Source: Desmodus rotundus (taxonomy: Eukaryota; Chordata; Mammalia; Chiroptera; Phyllostomidae). Taken from it: a stretch of 64,000 bases of DNA. The notes under the pieces are model-generated. The model was not told where the DNA came from. It saw only the letters and a list, made by a program, of their open reading frames with translations, and ran no database searches. The stretch's first letter is position 1. The number at the start of each line of letters is the position of its first letter. Positions 1 to 11,690 of this stretch are shown piece by piece. The stretch lies in assembly GCF_022682495.2 (NCBI RefSeq), contig NC_071399.1, positions 4,321,342-4,385,341 on the forward strand. The letters are read 5' to 3'. The position numbers and the translations under genes were made by a program.

Positions 1-229
1 TCTTATAACGGACAATACTTTATTTACAAGCAATTTATGAAATCAGCTGGAGAGTCTTCTTAATTTCTTCAGTTCTTTTTTAGGGTGTGTAGTTTCATGC
101 TGAAATTGAATGGTAGAGATAAAAGTAATGCAGAGAGGAGGATCACAGTTTTGCCGCATAGTCACCAATAATACAAAGTATTCTTAGGGCTGCTTATTAC
201 CACTAAACATGTCTTTATTTACCCTTTCC

Positions 230-420
230 CCTCTTCCTGAAATATCCAAAATCCCCTATTCACCTATCATTGATTAGGCTCAATATCACCTTCTCCAGGA
301 AATTTTTCTGATTCTCTCCGTTTAGTTTGGCAAATCCCTCTGCGACGTCACCCTACCTAACGCGTAGGGGTATCACTGCGCTGTGCACCTGGAATGCCTT
401 GTCCCCGGCTCAGTCAGCTG
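230..420 (+). repeat. L2-like LINE fragment, degenerate
   Basis: The stretch reads like the 3' part of the old mammalian LINE L2: a phrase around 285-315 (caccttctccaggaaatttt) resembles the L2 segment where shortened proteins of its 3' region are usually found, and 388-402 (acctggaatgccttgtcc) resembles the conserved box just before it. The order of the boxes is not clean, so this may be rearranged or only a chance resemblance. L2 copies are over 100 million years old and carry no activity. No reading frame is intact. Confidence 0.35.
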
Positions 421-2402
421 GGCTGGGCTAGGCAGAATTTTGTCCATCGGTGGGATGATTCTGTAGCTCCTGCATCCTTCAAGACTGATACTGCATGTGG
501 CATTTAGTGATGGGATTCTAACCCACCCCTTACTATCATTTTGGCCAAAATTACCTTAGCTCATTAAAGAAAAAACAATATTGGGTATTTGATAAAGGGG
601 TTTAACAAACTCATAGGCCATATTCAATACAAAAAACAAAGAACAATAATAAAATGCAAAGTGAAATGAACCAAAACAAGGAAGAGAGAAGCAAAATTAA
701 TTAAAATAGATGCATTAGTTAAATCCTATATAAACCTTATAGATTTGATTGGTATTGGTGGCTAGAAAAATTTAAAGACATAGAGAAGATATCTTGAGTT
801 TTTAAAAGTAAAATTTACGTGGGAGGCTCCCTGTGGAGAGATGACCCCTGAACATTTCTCTCTGATAGCTCTGGGCCGACTCTCCCCTGTGGCTACTGAA
901 CCTTTCAGAGACCAATCAGCGCGGTGGTGGTGGAGGAAGGTGGTCATCTCAGGGGCAGAATTTGATTCCCTGACGATGGTCTTGAAAGACAGGCCGCCTC
1001 CCCATTTGAAGCACCAGGTTTCCAAGAGCAGATCTGTGTCAGGCTTTCACAGAGAGAGCCTGAGGGAACCCTGTTTCTCCGGTGACATTTGCAGCAAGGG
1101 GTGAAGCCGAAGAGGGATTCTGGGACAGAGTTCAGGGAATGAAAACTGTATTCAGATGCTGCAAGTAACAGGGCAAGGGACACATAGACACACTGCTCTG
1201 TGAGACCCCACTGATGGCCAGAAGGGTGTGCTGATCTGTGCACGTCTGGGCCCTCCTTTTTCCAGCCAGCGGGGGCAGGGCAGAGATCTGACTGACTGAT
1301 CTACTGGCAATTTGATCCCTCTGCAAAAAGAACCTTCAAGCAGCAGGTTGTACATCCTCGCTAATGCTTTCCCCACCCAACCCCCCCCCCCCCCCCCCCC
1401 CCCGCTGGTTTCCCCTTGGCTTTCTTTAGTAACCTGACCTTGGTAACTTGCTTTTATCCAGTTTACCAATTTGGACTCTTCCTCTTGCCACTCTTTGAGA
1501 GGCGAATTTCAGTGATAACATGATGGTAAGTGACCCTTGAAAACTGGAACCACAACTATGAAGAACGTAAGTGAAACTGTCTAAGAACAGGTCTTTCCTG
1601 TGGGGAAGATGAGCTGCAATTGGAAAACAAGCAAACAAACAAAACCCTAAACAAACAACAAAAAATAAGATGAAATCAATGGCTAAGTAACTATGCAAGT
1701 GAAAATGGTGAAATTGAAAAGCTGAATTTGACTTTACTGCTTGGTCCTACTCTTAAAATGTGTGAATGGCAATCAATAGACAAGACAGAAACATTTCTGA
1801 GCAAGGTATTAGAGCGAGAACATAAGATGAATGCAAAGACTTTAAGAGGCTTAATAAAAATATCACAGTGATGTTTAAGGGATTGGATCAATTTGGAATA
1901 GTTTGCCTGTGAAAAGATGATTAAGAAAAGGCTTCTAGGAATCTATTCTGGAAAATAATAGAATTATAGAACAATATGAGGCCATGGGCAATGATGACTA
2001 AATTGTAACATTTTGACTAATCACTGAATAGCATTTCAGAGAATAGGATCAGTGGGTTTGGGACAAGTGAAAAAAAATCTATTTAGAAAAAAATGAGGTT
2101 AAATCTGATTTTTTTAGGGTGTATAGGATTTATCAGTCATGAAGTATTGGGCATATTGTTATATTGCATATGATAAATAACTAGAGTAAATTTAAGGATA
2201 GTTAACTTGACATAACATAATTTGATTTCATCAGAAGGAATTTCCTGGTAAAGAGTTTTAAGCATTTGGAATATATTGCTGAGAATGTGCTATGCTATAG
2301 GGTGTTTTTCATCATATATAGTATTGTTTAAATGCTATTGTGGATGAAGGCAAGAAAAAATATTTCATTTCTTTCTTCCCTGCTGTGCTCGCATTTGTTC
2401 CA
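421..2402. other. Unassigned sequence with one poly-C tract
   Basis: No gene and no repeat that I can name. The left part is AT-rich, 800-1340 is more balanced, and 1405-2400 is AT-rich again. Short overlapping reading frames occur on both strands at 762-1900, but they are mutual shadows with no domain, signal peptide or codon bias. The one conspicuous object is the C homopolymer at 1381-1403, listed separately. Confidence 0.5.
1381..1403. repeat. Poly-C homopolymer, 23 bases
   Basis: An uninterrupted run of 23 C, preceded by the C-rich string ccccacccaa. Its complement is a G tract that could fold into G-quadruplex forms. Length in such tracts is unstable in the genome and error-prone in sequencing, so the exact count is unreliable. 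It shifts the frame of any reading frame that crosses it, such as the minus-strand one at 1152-1469. Confidence 0.95.
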
Positions 2403-2540
2403 TGAAATTTATTGGGGCAACATTGGTTGAGAAAATCACCCCGCTCTCCAGCACACAGCCCCATGGCACCTCACCAGCACCCTGCGTCCTGTGGCCACTA
2501 CACTTTCATTTTTGTCAGGGTTTTGATGACTTCTGATTAG
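2403..2540 (-). mobile_element. LINE-1 3'-end remnant, minus strand
   Basis: The start (aaatttattggggcaacatt, then ggttga) matches the reverse complement of the laurasiatherian L1 3' untranslated region, where the same phrase precedes a stretch about ending at coast-like 'ggttaa' motifs and then a cac-rich segment. The later part (cacctcaccagcaccctgcg) fits loosely. Heavily decayed, no poly-T at its left edge, boundaries approximate. The same family is better preserved at 47755-48120. Confidence 0.5.
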
Positions 2541-3595
2541 TAAAGAACTATGCTTCATAGTGTATCTTACATTTTTTGAAAATAATTTTTAATGAAATAC
2601 ATAGGCATACAAATGTTCAAATTTCATGTATAGAGTATTGGTTTTTGCAGTGAAGTAAGGGTGGCAGTCTTTAAAAAAAACATCTTCACTGTATCATAGA
2701 TTCTTTCTTTTAATTAAGAAGCTCACCAGGCCCTTTTTAATACCATCCCCTAACTAGGTCCCTTATGTCTCCAAGTTGCTTGTACTGCAGCTGATTAGAC
2801 AACGGAGCAGCTTGAAAATCCCCCACTAGACCTCTCAGTGAAGTTTAATCACCCAGGTGAGATCCTGATGGGGCTGGCAGCTAGACTCACTGTATTTTTT
2901 GAATGGAGACGCTGAGTTCCAAAATAGTGAAGTGCTCTTTAAATACAGTGGTGACACAATGCAAGGGGCTGTTGCAGCCACCAATCAGAGTCTGCCTCTC
3001 CCCACAGCCCTTGCAGCTCGTTCTGTGCTTTGTTGAATTAGCAAGTGTCAGTCCACCCCGGAATTGCCCCTAGGGAGTTTGCCTGACTCAATATGGCCTT
3101 GTGAATGGGAAAAATAGTTGGGATACTTAGAGGTATTGTTTCCAAAATGATTAAACTTGGCTTTTTTTAAAACCTTTCTACATCTGAACGGAATTAACCC
3201 TTCTCTTTCAAAAATGTATAGTTTACATGTGTCTCTATAAATGTATAAGTAGAAATACATAGATACATGGTAATAGATGAAGGTAATAAAAATTCATAAT
3301 GTATTGAATGCAAGGTAGGGAAAAATTAGGTTTGTAGTTATTCATGTGGAAAATAATCCAGTGGTTAATAAACAATACAAGAATGAACACCATGTCCTGC
3401 GTACTCACAACGGAAACCTGCTTCGGCCCCGCCCTGTCTTACATTATTCAAGACCGAGTCTCCCTTCCTTTATTAGGTTTTCAAGCGGCAAGTGTGAAGG
3501 CAAAGGCAAATTAACTTCAGAGACTTATTCCTCCCCGTTGACAGTAATGGAAGAGACTTTTCCCTTTCCTTGGTCTTAAAGCATTTACTTTGGAC
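2541..3595. other. Unassigned sequence
   Basis: No gene or named repeat. Contains AT-rich sequence and a more balanced patch at 2780-3070 (ctgcagctgattagacaa and neighbours) that lacks repeat signatures. Reading frames at 3048-3579 are short and unremarkable. Confidence 0.4.
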
Positions 3596-4185
3596 AACTT
3601 GTAAGTTCTTTCTTTGTCTCTTTAAAATGTATATAAATACTTTTAAAAGCTAAATAAGCCTCTGGCCAGCGTTAAGCCCAGGGTGGCCTCAATAACTGCG
3701 GTGTGGCCTCTCTCTAGGACCCAGGAGCTGTCCCACGACTCAGTCGTGAGGAGGAGAGTGCTCCCAGCTCCCCTGGTGCAAGGGAAGGTAGAGACTAACT
3801 TTGTGGGTACCTCACTGCAAGTTGCAAGATGGCCCCCCTTCCCAAAGATGCCAGAAATTTATTCTTCCTTTGGATGAAGTCAATAGCTCATATGGACGGT
3901 CGCCCCAACTATGCTGGTGGTGAATTGTGTGTGACATGGTCCTGCCGTCTTCCTGACTCGAGGACGAGTTATTGTCGGCCTCGCCAACACGCATGTATGG
4001 GCGGGGTGGTGCGGAAGGCGAGGCTCCTCTCCGCCTCTCTCACTGCATCCTGTATCATACAGGTCACATTCGGGTTAATGTGTGTTCAGTAATAAAACCG
4101 GTTTCCTTCTCTGCTTTTGTGGAAGGTGTTTTGAGTTGGGAGGGGGCTTTGTGTTTTAATTTTGTTTTCCCACCACAAAGAACAG
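3596..4185 (+). mobile_element. Candidate old ERV solo LTR, plus strand
   Basis: The layout resembles a retroviral LTR: a TATA-like motif (tatataaata, about 3630-3640), a GC-richer middle, a polyadenylation signal aataaa at 4091-4096 followed within about 20 bases by a T/G-rich stretch (tttgtggaaggtgttttgag), and an end near cccaccaca. I see no paired LTR, primer-binding site or target duplication, so this would be a solo remnant. The family is not identified. It could instead be unique sequence with chance signals. Short frames here are not coding. Confidence 0.35.
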
Positions 4186-4654
4186 ACACCACTCTGTTCT
4201 TACTGGAGAAAACGGTGTGCATTTAAAAGATCAGATAGCTAGACGATTCTTCAAGATGACTGGTGAGCCTGAATTGAAAACCAACTACATATGACCACTG
4301 ACTCCGGGCAGGCAAACTTTCTACTTTACTATGTAGTTCGATTTCTAGTTTGATCTAGGGAAATTACCTAAACGTGGGGGGTGGTTTTTGAAACACACTA
4401 GACAACGCTGTCCTTCAGCTACATTGTCTTCAGATGTAACCGTTATCAGTTACATAATACATCTGGATAAACGATGCACACAGGGCAGATGCTGTAAAAT
4501 ACAGATTCTTGTTTTAACTATTATTTTTGTAGAGTCTTACTGTAGTATGGTGCACACGCATAGTGTACAAAATGTGAATGTGCAACAGCAAAATCATCAA
4601 AGCTCCCCGTTTCTGACTTCTAATAGCCTGGAAAACTGTTTTTGCCAGTTTTGA

Positions 4655-6425
4655 AGTTTATGTAACTAGAATCACACAGCCTCTATTCTGTGTGTCTGGC
4701 TGGTTTTGCTCACAATAGTCCGTGTGAGGTGATGTTTGTGAGTGTGGAGCCACAGCTCATCCACTGAATTACTGTGCAGGATTCCACGTATATGGGCAGA
4801 ACACAAGGTGTTTATTTCACCATTGACGTGTGGGTTCTTTTTCGGTTTGGGGAGATTATAACTGAAGCTATAAATACTTTGAGAATCTCTTTGGGTGTGC
4901 ACATACATGCAGTGCTGCTCGACAGATACCAGGAATGGGATCACAGGGTCATAGACCGTCTTGAGTAAGTGGTGTTTTGCAAAGTGGCTGGACCAATGTG
5001 CAAACCCCACTAGCGCTGAGAATTCCTGCTTCACGTGTTCACGAAAACGGGGTTGTAAATCTCTGTTTAGTCATCGTCGTTCTAATGCATGTTTCTAGTG
5101 GTGCCTCGTGGAGGTTTTATTTCAGGTTACTAATGATGGTAACACCATTTTTATATGCTTAGTAATCATTTGTATGTCTTTTCTGTGAAAGCGTATCCTT
5201 TTTGTCCATTTTGTGATTGAGTGTAAATCTTTTTATATTGATTTGAAGGAGTTATTTATATGTTCTGGATTTATAATACGTTTGTTGGTTATATACAAGG
5301 TCTGTCTGGAAAAAATCTAGCCCTTGTTAATATAATGAGAATGGTTTGTGTGACATCCATGTAACCTGGCAGCCAAGGACAGTGGACTGGAATGCACATG
5401 CGTGAACAATGCTGACTTTACTGTTCTAGTCAGTGGGCACAGTAGACGCCATTGAGTGAGCACGTGTACTGTGTGGCCGTCACACTCAAAGTGCCTGAGT
5501 AGAGAAATGAGTCTGCATCAGATTTTGCATTAAGCTTGAACATTCCTCCACAGAAACTATTTGGATGATTCAGAAGGCCACAGCTATGGGCAACTGGTGA
5601 TTGGCAGCTTCATCACGATAAAGTACCCACTCATGCATCTGGTGAAACATCAAATCGCTTAGGTGACTCAGCCCCCCTACAGTCCTGATTTGGTGCCCTG
5701 TGACTTCTGGCATTTCCCAAAAGTAAAATCACCTTTGAAAAAGAAGAGAATTCAGACCATTGATGAGTTTTGAGAAAATACAACAGGGTGGCTGATGGTG
5801 ATTGGGAGAGCTGTGTGAGGTCCCAAGGTGCCTACTTTGAATGGGACTGAGGTGTCATTGTCCTATGTACAATGTTTCTCGCATTTTGTATCTTCTTCCA
5901 TAAATGTCTCTGTTTTTCATAATACATGGCTGGATGCCTTCTGGACAGACCTCATATATTGTCGGTGTCTTCTCTCATTTGTGATTTGATTTGTATTTCT
6001 GTAGTGGTAGCTTTTGATGAAAAGAATTTTCAAATTGTAGTATTCTAATTTATCAATCTTTTATTTTATGGTTAATATATATATGCACTTACATTTACAT
6101 TTATTTAGGATTTGTTCATTTCTTTTAACAATTGTATTTTTAGATTTAGTCCTATATATTTGATTTTTTGTATGCGGTCATAAAATGTATCTTTATAAAA
6201 TAAAACTTTGTAATTGCTATTGCTGGCATATAGAAATAAAAATGATTTTTATCCATGGATCTTGGGACCAAGAAAATTTCCAAACTCACTTAGTGGTTCT
6301 AGTGTGTTCTGTGTCGATCCTGGTAGATCATTGACATTTGATAGCATTGATTGTCATGTCACAGTGCACATTAAAGCTCATTTAATATCAGTGAAGATAG
6401 AACTGAATAGTTACTTTTAATGATT
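4655..6425 (-). mobile_element. Old LINE-1 (L1M-type), minus strand, split by a mariner
   Basis: Read on the minus strand, this runs from the L1 3' untranslated region (4670-4960, with the phrase caggaatgggatcacagggt that marks the 'isolated house-keeping' box of old L1s) into the 3' half of ORF2 (5150-5290 and 5960-6420). The typical phrases are ggagttatttatatgttctgg at the ORF2/3'UTR side and atcttgggaccaagaaaatt near 6262. ORF2 normally encodes an endonuclease and reverse transcriptase of about 1,270 residues; only decayed 3' parts remain, with many stops. The mariner at 5294-5956 interrupts it, so it is the older of the two. Confidence 0.75.
5294..5956 (+). mobile_element. Mariner transposon, internally deleted, inserted at TA
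   Basis: The left end (caaggtctgtctgg, from 5296) and the reverse complement of the right end (gaggtctgtccag, ending at 5954) form terminal inverted repeats, flanked by TA dinucleotides as expected for Tc1/mariner insertion. At 5608-5619 the + strand reads LHHD, the block around the second catalytic aspartate. One base out of frame, 5675-5776 reads PYSPDLVPCDFWHFPK and onward, the block with the third aspartate. Upstream at 5510-5570 an N-terminal remnant (about 15-20 codons, CIRFCIKLEHSS-like in one frame) sits almost next to LHHD. At about 663 bp against the usual 1.3 kb, the element lacks the middle of the transposase. Frameshifts and stops make it inactive. Confidence 0.88.
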
Positions 6426-6467
6426 GAGGGGTGTTTTATGGCATTGACACATTAAACGTCAGAAGTA

Positions 6468-6575
6468 TGGCTGGGATGGGGACTGTGGAGTCAGACTCCC
6501 AGACTTGAAGAATCACTGTGCCCCTTACTGTGTAACCTCAGGGATGTGAATTAACCTCCCTCCCCCTCACTTCTT
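6468..6575 (+). repeat. MIR SINE fragment
   Basis: The phrase ggactgtggagtcagactcc followed by cactgtgccccttactgtgt and aacctcagg is the core of the mammalian MIR consensus (tRNA-derived body, then the conserved core). About 100 of the usual 260 bases are left. It lies between two old L1 segments, both in the opposite orientation. Confidence 0.75.
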
Positions 6576-6599
6576 ACGGGAAACATTCATTCAGGTGTG

Positions 6600-8270
6600 T
6601 TGCTCTTACAAACATTATTTTAGTAAATGGGTGTGGAATTCCACATGCAAATATGTCTCCAAAAGAATTGTATCAATGTATACTCCTACCAGACATTTGC
6701 AAATTTTTATTGCCTTACATTTTCGCCAATACTTTGTAATGTCTAGCTTAAAGTTTGAAAATCATGTCAAATTTTGAATCTTGACAAATCTGAACAACCG
6801 TAAGAGTATCTCATTCTTGTTAGAATTTTTATGATTGCTAGTGAGTTTAAGAAATTTCCATTCTTGATAGCCATTTGGCTTTTCTGTGAATTGGTTGTTT
6901 TATTCTTTTCTCTTTTTTTTTTTGCTGATTTTTATAGTGAGTTGCTTTTCTTTTTCTTATTAATTTGAGGAATTCCTTAAGTATATTGAATACTTACTCT
7001 TTTATGGTTACAGAGATTATAAATATTTCTTCCACTTCATAGTTTTTCTATTTTTATATTGATGTTTTTTGTACAGAAATGACTCAATCCTTCATATTAA
7101 GTTTTGTGCATTTTTGTTTTATATAAAACCATGTTTTTGTATTTTGAAATATAAGATACTGCTGCATATTTCATTCAAAAATCTCTGTAGAAATGATACT
7201 CACATATGTATCTTTAATGTACCTGGAATTTATTTCTGTGTATGGTCAGAAGTAGGAATCTGATTTTATTTTGTTTATTTTCAACATGGATAAACAACTG
7301 TCCCAGAACAAATCATGGAACGAAGTTTCCTTTCTCACCTGGTTTGCAATGATAACTCCATCCTACATCAGGTTTTCAAAAATGCATCGCTCCATTTCTG
7401 GGCACTTTCGCGTTCCACTCTTTGTCTTGTCTATTCTTGACAAATTCCCACAATTGTAATCATTACAATTTTACAATATGGCTTTTAGGTATCACAACCC
7501 ATCCCTCCATTCTTATTTTTTTTCTTTAAGAATTTTTGGCATTGAAATTTTCATATACATTTTAGAATCACTTTGTCTAGTTTTTGCAAAACAATACCAA
7601 AACATACAAGCAACTTGTTTTAATGTGGAAAGGAATTGTTTTGGCTCTAGAGATCAATTTTGGGAGAACAGAAATCTTTCCAATATCCAATCTTCAAATT
7701 CACACACTTCTGCTTGTAGTTAGAATCCCATAAAGATGGAGCATATCTTTGCTACAGGTTTTTCAAGATAAATTATAGTATTGTTTGTTATTGTAAAGTC
7801 AAACCTTTAAAGATTTATATTTATTGTTGTTGCTCTTTTTTTACAATGTTCTTGTCATCAAACTTGCTGAAGTTGCTTTCTTGTTGTAAGTTTGTAGATG
7901 TGTTTACATCCCCCATATGTACAGTTATAACATATGCGAAGGATGAGTTTCTCTTTTTCATTTCCAGCGTGTATGATTTTACCTTCTTCTGTTCTTTATT
8001 TTTCTGAGTAGAATCTACCGTGGAGCACTGAGCAAACGTAGTCACAGGGAGCAGCCCATACGCTCCCGTGTTCAGGGAAAGGCCTCTCGTGTCTCAGCAG
8101 CATGCGTCACGCTTGGTCCAGGCTTTCGAAACACACCACGGTCACGCCAGGCAGCATCCTTCCACTCCTACTTTGCTAAGACTTTTCAAGTTCAGTAGTG
8201 AAATTGAGTATTATCCTTTGACTTATGTATCTATTAAATTGTACTTAGAATTTTTTATATTTAATCTCTG
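6600..8270 (-). mobile_element. Old LINE-1 (L1M-type), minus strand, second copy
   Basis: Reading from the right, this covers ORF2 reverse-transcriptase and C-terminal sequence and ends in the 3' untranslated region near 6630. Recognisable pieces are ggaatttatttctgtgtatg at 7228, atggataaacaactgtccca at 7287, and atcaattttgggagaacaga near 7651, all typical of the reverse complement of ORF2. It is a separate copy from 4655-6425, because the 3' untranslated region is repeated at 6630-6800. Every frame is broken. Confidence 0.75.
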
Positions 8271-8290
8271 ACTATGGCTGTTTTAATTTT

Positions 8291-8665
8291 CTAGATCTGC
8301 CTCAAAATAGACCATAGACTTGGTGGCTTAAACAACAGAAATGTATTTTCTTACAGTTCTGCAGGTTTTCCTTGGGCCTCTCTCCTGGGCCTGCAGGTGG
8401 CGGGCGTCGCCATCCTCACCTGGTCTTTCCTCTGTGTACATCCTCGGCATCTCCCTCCCTCTCTCTCTTTCTGTCTCTCTCTCCCCACTTATTAAGAACA
8501 TCAGTCATTGGACTAGGGCCCATTCTAAAGATCCTCATTTTAATATAATTACCCTTTGAAGGTCTAATACTTAAATATATTTATATTATTGGGTCCTGAA
8601 GGTTAGGACTTCAACATGTGAATTTGGTGGGTGGGGGTGGCCACAGCTCAGCACATTCCACAGTC
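8291..8665 (-). mobile_element. MLT1-like MaLR LTR, minus strand
   Basis: The left edge (cttggtggcttaaacaacag at 8320-8339, then aaatgtattttcttacagtt and ctgcagg) is the reverse complement of the well-known MaLR LTR 3' end, and the right edge (aggacttcaacatgtgaatt at 8606-8625, then tggtggg) is the reverse complement of its 5' end. Length fits a solo LTR of 370-430 bp. MaLR elements are non-autonomous ERVL-related retroelements. It has no coding capacity and no visible internal region next to it. Confidence 0.75.
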
Positions 8666-9560
8666 TTCCCTGTTAAGTTACAACATTCAGGTCATGGTAT
8701 GATTTTTCTATTTAAAATAACTAATAACATTATTTAATATGGCCCTTTTTGGTATAAAAAATAAAATGCCTTATCTATAGACTTCTGTGAAACAGGGTTT
8801 CTCCAAGTCTCTTGTGAGGATGATTTGTAGCTTGGGCATTAGGGATGTTGGGCTCTGGGTCATGGAGGAATAGAAGAAGAGAAGCTTAACTTCTTTTTCC
8901 TCTCTGAGCTAGTAGTAGCAGGTGCCTTCCAGTCAACCTGGTAGCCTTTGAGTTAATAAGGAAATGTCCGTAAAATGAAGGTGTAAAATGAGTGAGGAAG
9001 TGGAATATGGGCCTTTTATCAAGAGTACAAACTGTTGATACCCTTCTTTCTGTTTGTTCATTGTAGTTGTATTTATTTTGTGGGTCAGACATTCTGTGAG
9101 GCCCAAAATGAAAAACATGAGTAAGTCGGTCTTTCCTCAAGGAACTTGTATTTAGCTAAGAGAAGAAACTCTCTCTCTCTCTCTCTCTCTCTTTCCAGAG
9201 GAAGACACACACACACACACACACACAAATCATTGGAAAAAAATTCACCAATGATTGAGCTCAATGGGACTTATCAGTCAGGCAAAGAAGGAAAGTAACA
9301 CCGCAGGCAGAGAGAACACTATTTATTTATAAAGTTATGCTGCAGTAATAGTAAATGTGCTATCCAGGAAACAGGTGGTTTGGAATTTCGGAAATGCGGG
9401 CTGTATAAAGAGAGAGTGGTGGGAGTGTTGATTAGAATAAGACAGGTGGAGAGTCAGACCGTAGAGGGGCTTGTCTCATATGCTATAGAAGTGTGACTTT
9501 AATCTTGCAGTAATGAAGCTACTCAAAATTTTAAGGAGAAAAACCTGTAACATTACTTGA
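8666..9560. other. Unassigned sequence with dinucleotide repeats
   Basis: Mostly unassigned AT-rich sequence. Two adjacent microsatellites are the only clear objects (see 9169-9228). The minus-strand frames at 8886-9140 overlap one another and show no domain. Confidence 0.45.
9169..9228. repeat. Compound microsatellite (CT)n then (AC)n
   Basis: A CT run at about 9169-9193 is followed, after the short spacer ttccagaggaag, by an AC run at about 9205-9228. Both are uninterrupted, so they are probably length-polymorphic. Confidence 0.95.
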
Positions 9561-10600
9561 ATTTGCCATGCTCGTCTTTCATTCTATGTCAGGAGTCTAC
9601 TTCCATGAATGGTACCAGCTAGACTTTGTCAATAATTCTAACCCTCCTAAAATTTTAAATTTCATGCGTCCTGTTCTTTCCACACTTCCCATAATGACAG
9701 CTCACTCTTAGTCCAGAAATTTTCAAGTACCATCAAGACCCCTGAATCCCCTTGTGTTACTATCATCTCACCATCCCCACACCTGTTTAATGTCCTCGCT
9801 CCTGACCCAGCGAGAAGTTCATGGTCAATCACTATTGTAAGTCCTTTGCATATAATTCCAACCTTTCCCCGCACCTTTCTTGCTTGCACTGACTTGGCAA
9901 CCCTTCTACTCCGATTAAATTCAAGTCTGCACCTAATTCCATACCTGTAGTGCAATGGGGCTGAAGGACGTACACTGTCACGCTGATGCGTCTCACTTTG
10001 GTCTCACGGCCAGGAGCCTCAGGTGGGCTGCTTGGCTCAGAATCGATTCTTCTAAGGAGACCTTTCCATGTCTTCTATTGTTCTTCCCTATACAGCCCCC
10101 CCAACGTCCTCAGCTTGCGTTCTGTTTCACTGAAAAGCTGAGGCAGTCCCGAGTCCTTGCTCAGACTCTGTCCCTGGTGCTTGTACCTAACACGTGCCGC
10201 TTTCTGGCGGTTACCGCAGGTGGAATTTCTGTGATGCCGTGTACCGGGGATGCCTCCACTTCCTTGTTAGCAACACAGTGCTTCCTTGTTCCTTGAAGTG
10301 GCCCATGCTCTGTGTCCCATTCCTCCTCCCCCAGCCTTTCCGAAACTGCTCCTATCACCTTGTTACCCTCACTGCTCCATCAGAATTGCTCTCATGTCTG
10401 CCAGTGACGTCTGGGTTGGAAGCATCCTCGTAGTACCAGATGTCGTCCTCTTGTCCGTCTTGGCAGCGCTGACATGACGGTTCCTCCTTTTTCCTTGGTG
10501 CTATTCTTTCACATGGGTCTCAATGACCCCATGCCCTCTGTGTCCCTCCCACTCCATGGGCCACTCCTCATGCTCCTCTTCAGGTGCAATAGAAAATGGG
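9560..10600 (+). repeat. Possible L2/CR1-clade LINE fragment, very degenerate
   Basis: The region is rich in C and T and runs of short codon-like words (for instance ttccgaaactgctcctatca at 10338-10357) that resemble the reverse-transcriptase part of L2-type LINEs read on the plus strand. The downstream phrase ctcctttttccttggtgcta at 10484 fits the same part. No catalytic motif can be read in any frame. The reading frames at 9955-10477 are probably remnants or chance. Confidence 0.4.
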
Positions 10601-11569
10601 GTTTCTTTTTTAGATGAAAGAATTCACTGGGTAGGCATGTCATCGGAATGATCCATTAAGAATTTAAAATCAATGATGTAGGAAAATGAGGAAAGACTTG
10701 TTTCAGTGATGTCCTTGAGCACCGAAGAAGAGTTACGGCCCTGGACAAAGTGGAGGAACTGATTTTGACTAAAGTCACGGAAAGTTCATCCAAGTGAACA
10801 GATGGGAGAGTAGATTCCATAGCAGCAGATGGTGGGAGGTAATAGCTGTGGAACTGAGGGTCTCAAATGCTACCTTCAGATTGCTCCATTTTTCTTCATG
10901 AAGTATGAATAAATTCATTAACTAAAGGTATAGGTGGAGGGCTGGAAGAGGAGGTTTTGGGATGTGAGCAGGTAAGTGGAGTAATAAATCTGTGTTTCAG
11001 TCAGTCCGAAAAGGACCTGCCCCAACCCCCACACTTCCCTACCCAGAAAGTTACCAGATGGCTGAGCTAATGACATAACCAACATGGAGAAATGACATAA
11101 GGTTTATTATTAATAACTCAGTACCGAGCACTCCCAGAGGAAATACGGGTCACCAGCTGGGGTCTGGAGGTGACGGGGTCGCCGGAGAAGGGGCAGGATT
11201 ACAGAAGGGAAAGAACGTCTGTATTGATTAGGGAGGTGCTACATGTTCTACTAGTCCTCCCCTGATCAAATCTGAGCCTTAACCAGCCCTTGCAGATGCC
11301 GCCCAAAAGGGAATTTGTTTTTCTAGTTTTGTCACTGCTTATTGTAAGGGCCCTGTACCAGCCTAGCCCACATGAGCAAGGAAGTGGCTGGGGCCTGGGG
11401 AGAGGCAAAGGGGGCCTTGGGACATCCTGACTCAGAGGGGACTTGTGTCAACGGTCATCACTAGACATCACGACCTGGTGAGCCCTTCCTGTCTCAGGGA
11501 GCTGGGGCTGAGGACTGACAAGCCTGCCCCATCTGTATGGCCTGCTACATCGTGCGTGTACTTAGGAAG
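10601..11569. other. Unassigned sequence
   Basis: I see no gene and no repeat that I can name. Short frames at 11199-11408 and 11445-11717 have no domain. Confidence 0.4.
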
Positions 11570-11690
11570 GTTCTCGGTCATTTTGTGTCTGCCCAGTGGA
11601 AGGTTTGCTCCTCCAGGGCAGGCATCTTCGCTTGTCTCTCAAATGACTGGAACACAGCCCAGGGCCTGCCACTGCTGGACACAGTACATT
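11570..11690 (+). repeat. L2 3'-end fragment
   Basis: The order of phrases (tttgtgtctgcccagtggaa, then gctcctccagggcaggcatc, then actggaacacagcccagggc) matches the L2 3' end, where a 'clinical' box about gaggg-cagg and a 'common, frequently occurring' box ending in ccagtg-cctgg are found. About 120 bases remain. Confidence 0.5.

Noticed and set aside
5600..5780. Functional mariner transposase gene
   Set aside because: The catalytic blocks are in different frames, the middle of the protein is deleted and stops follow; this is a dead copy.
9169..9228. CRISPR-like or tandem gene-regulatory repeat
   Set aside because: Plain dinucleotide microsatellites without spacers.
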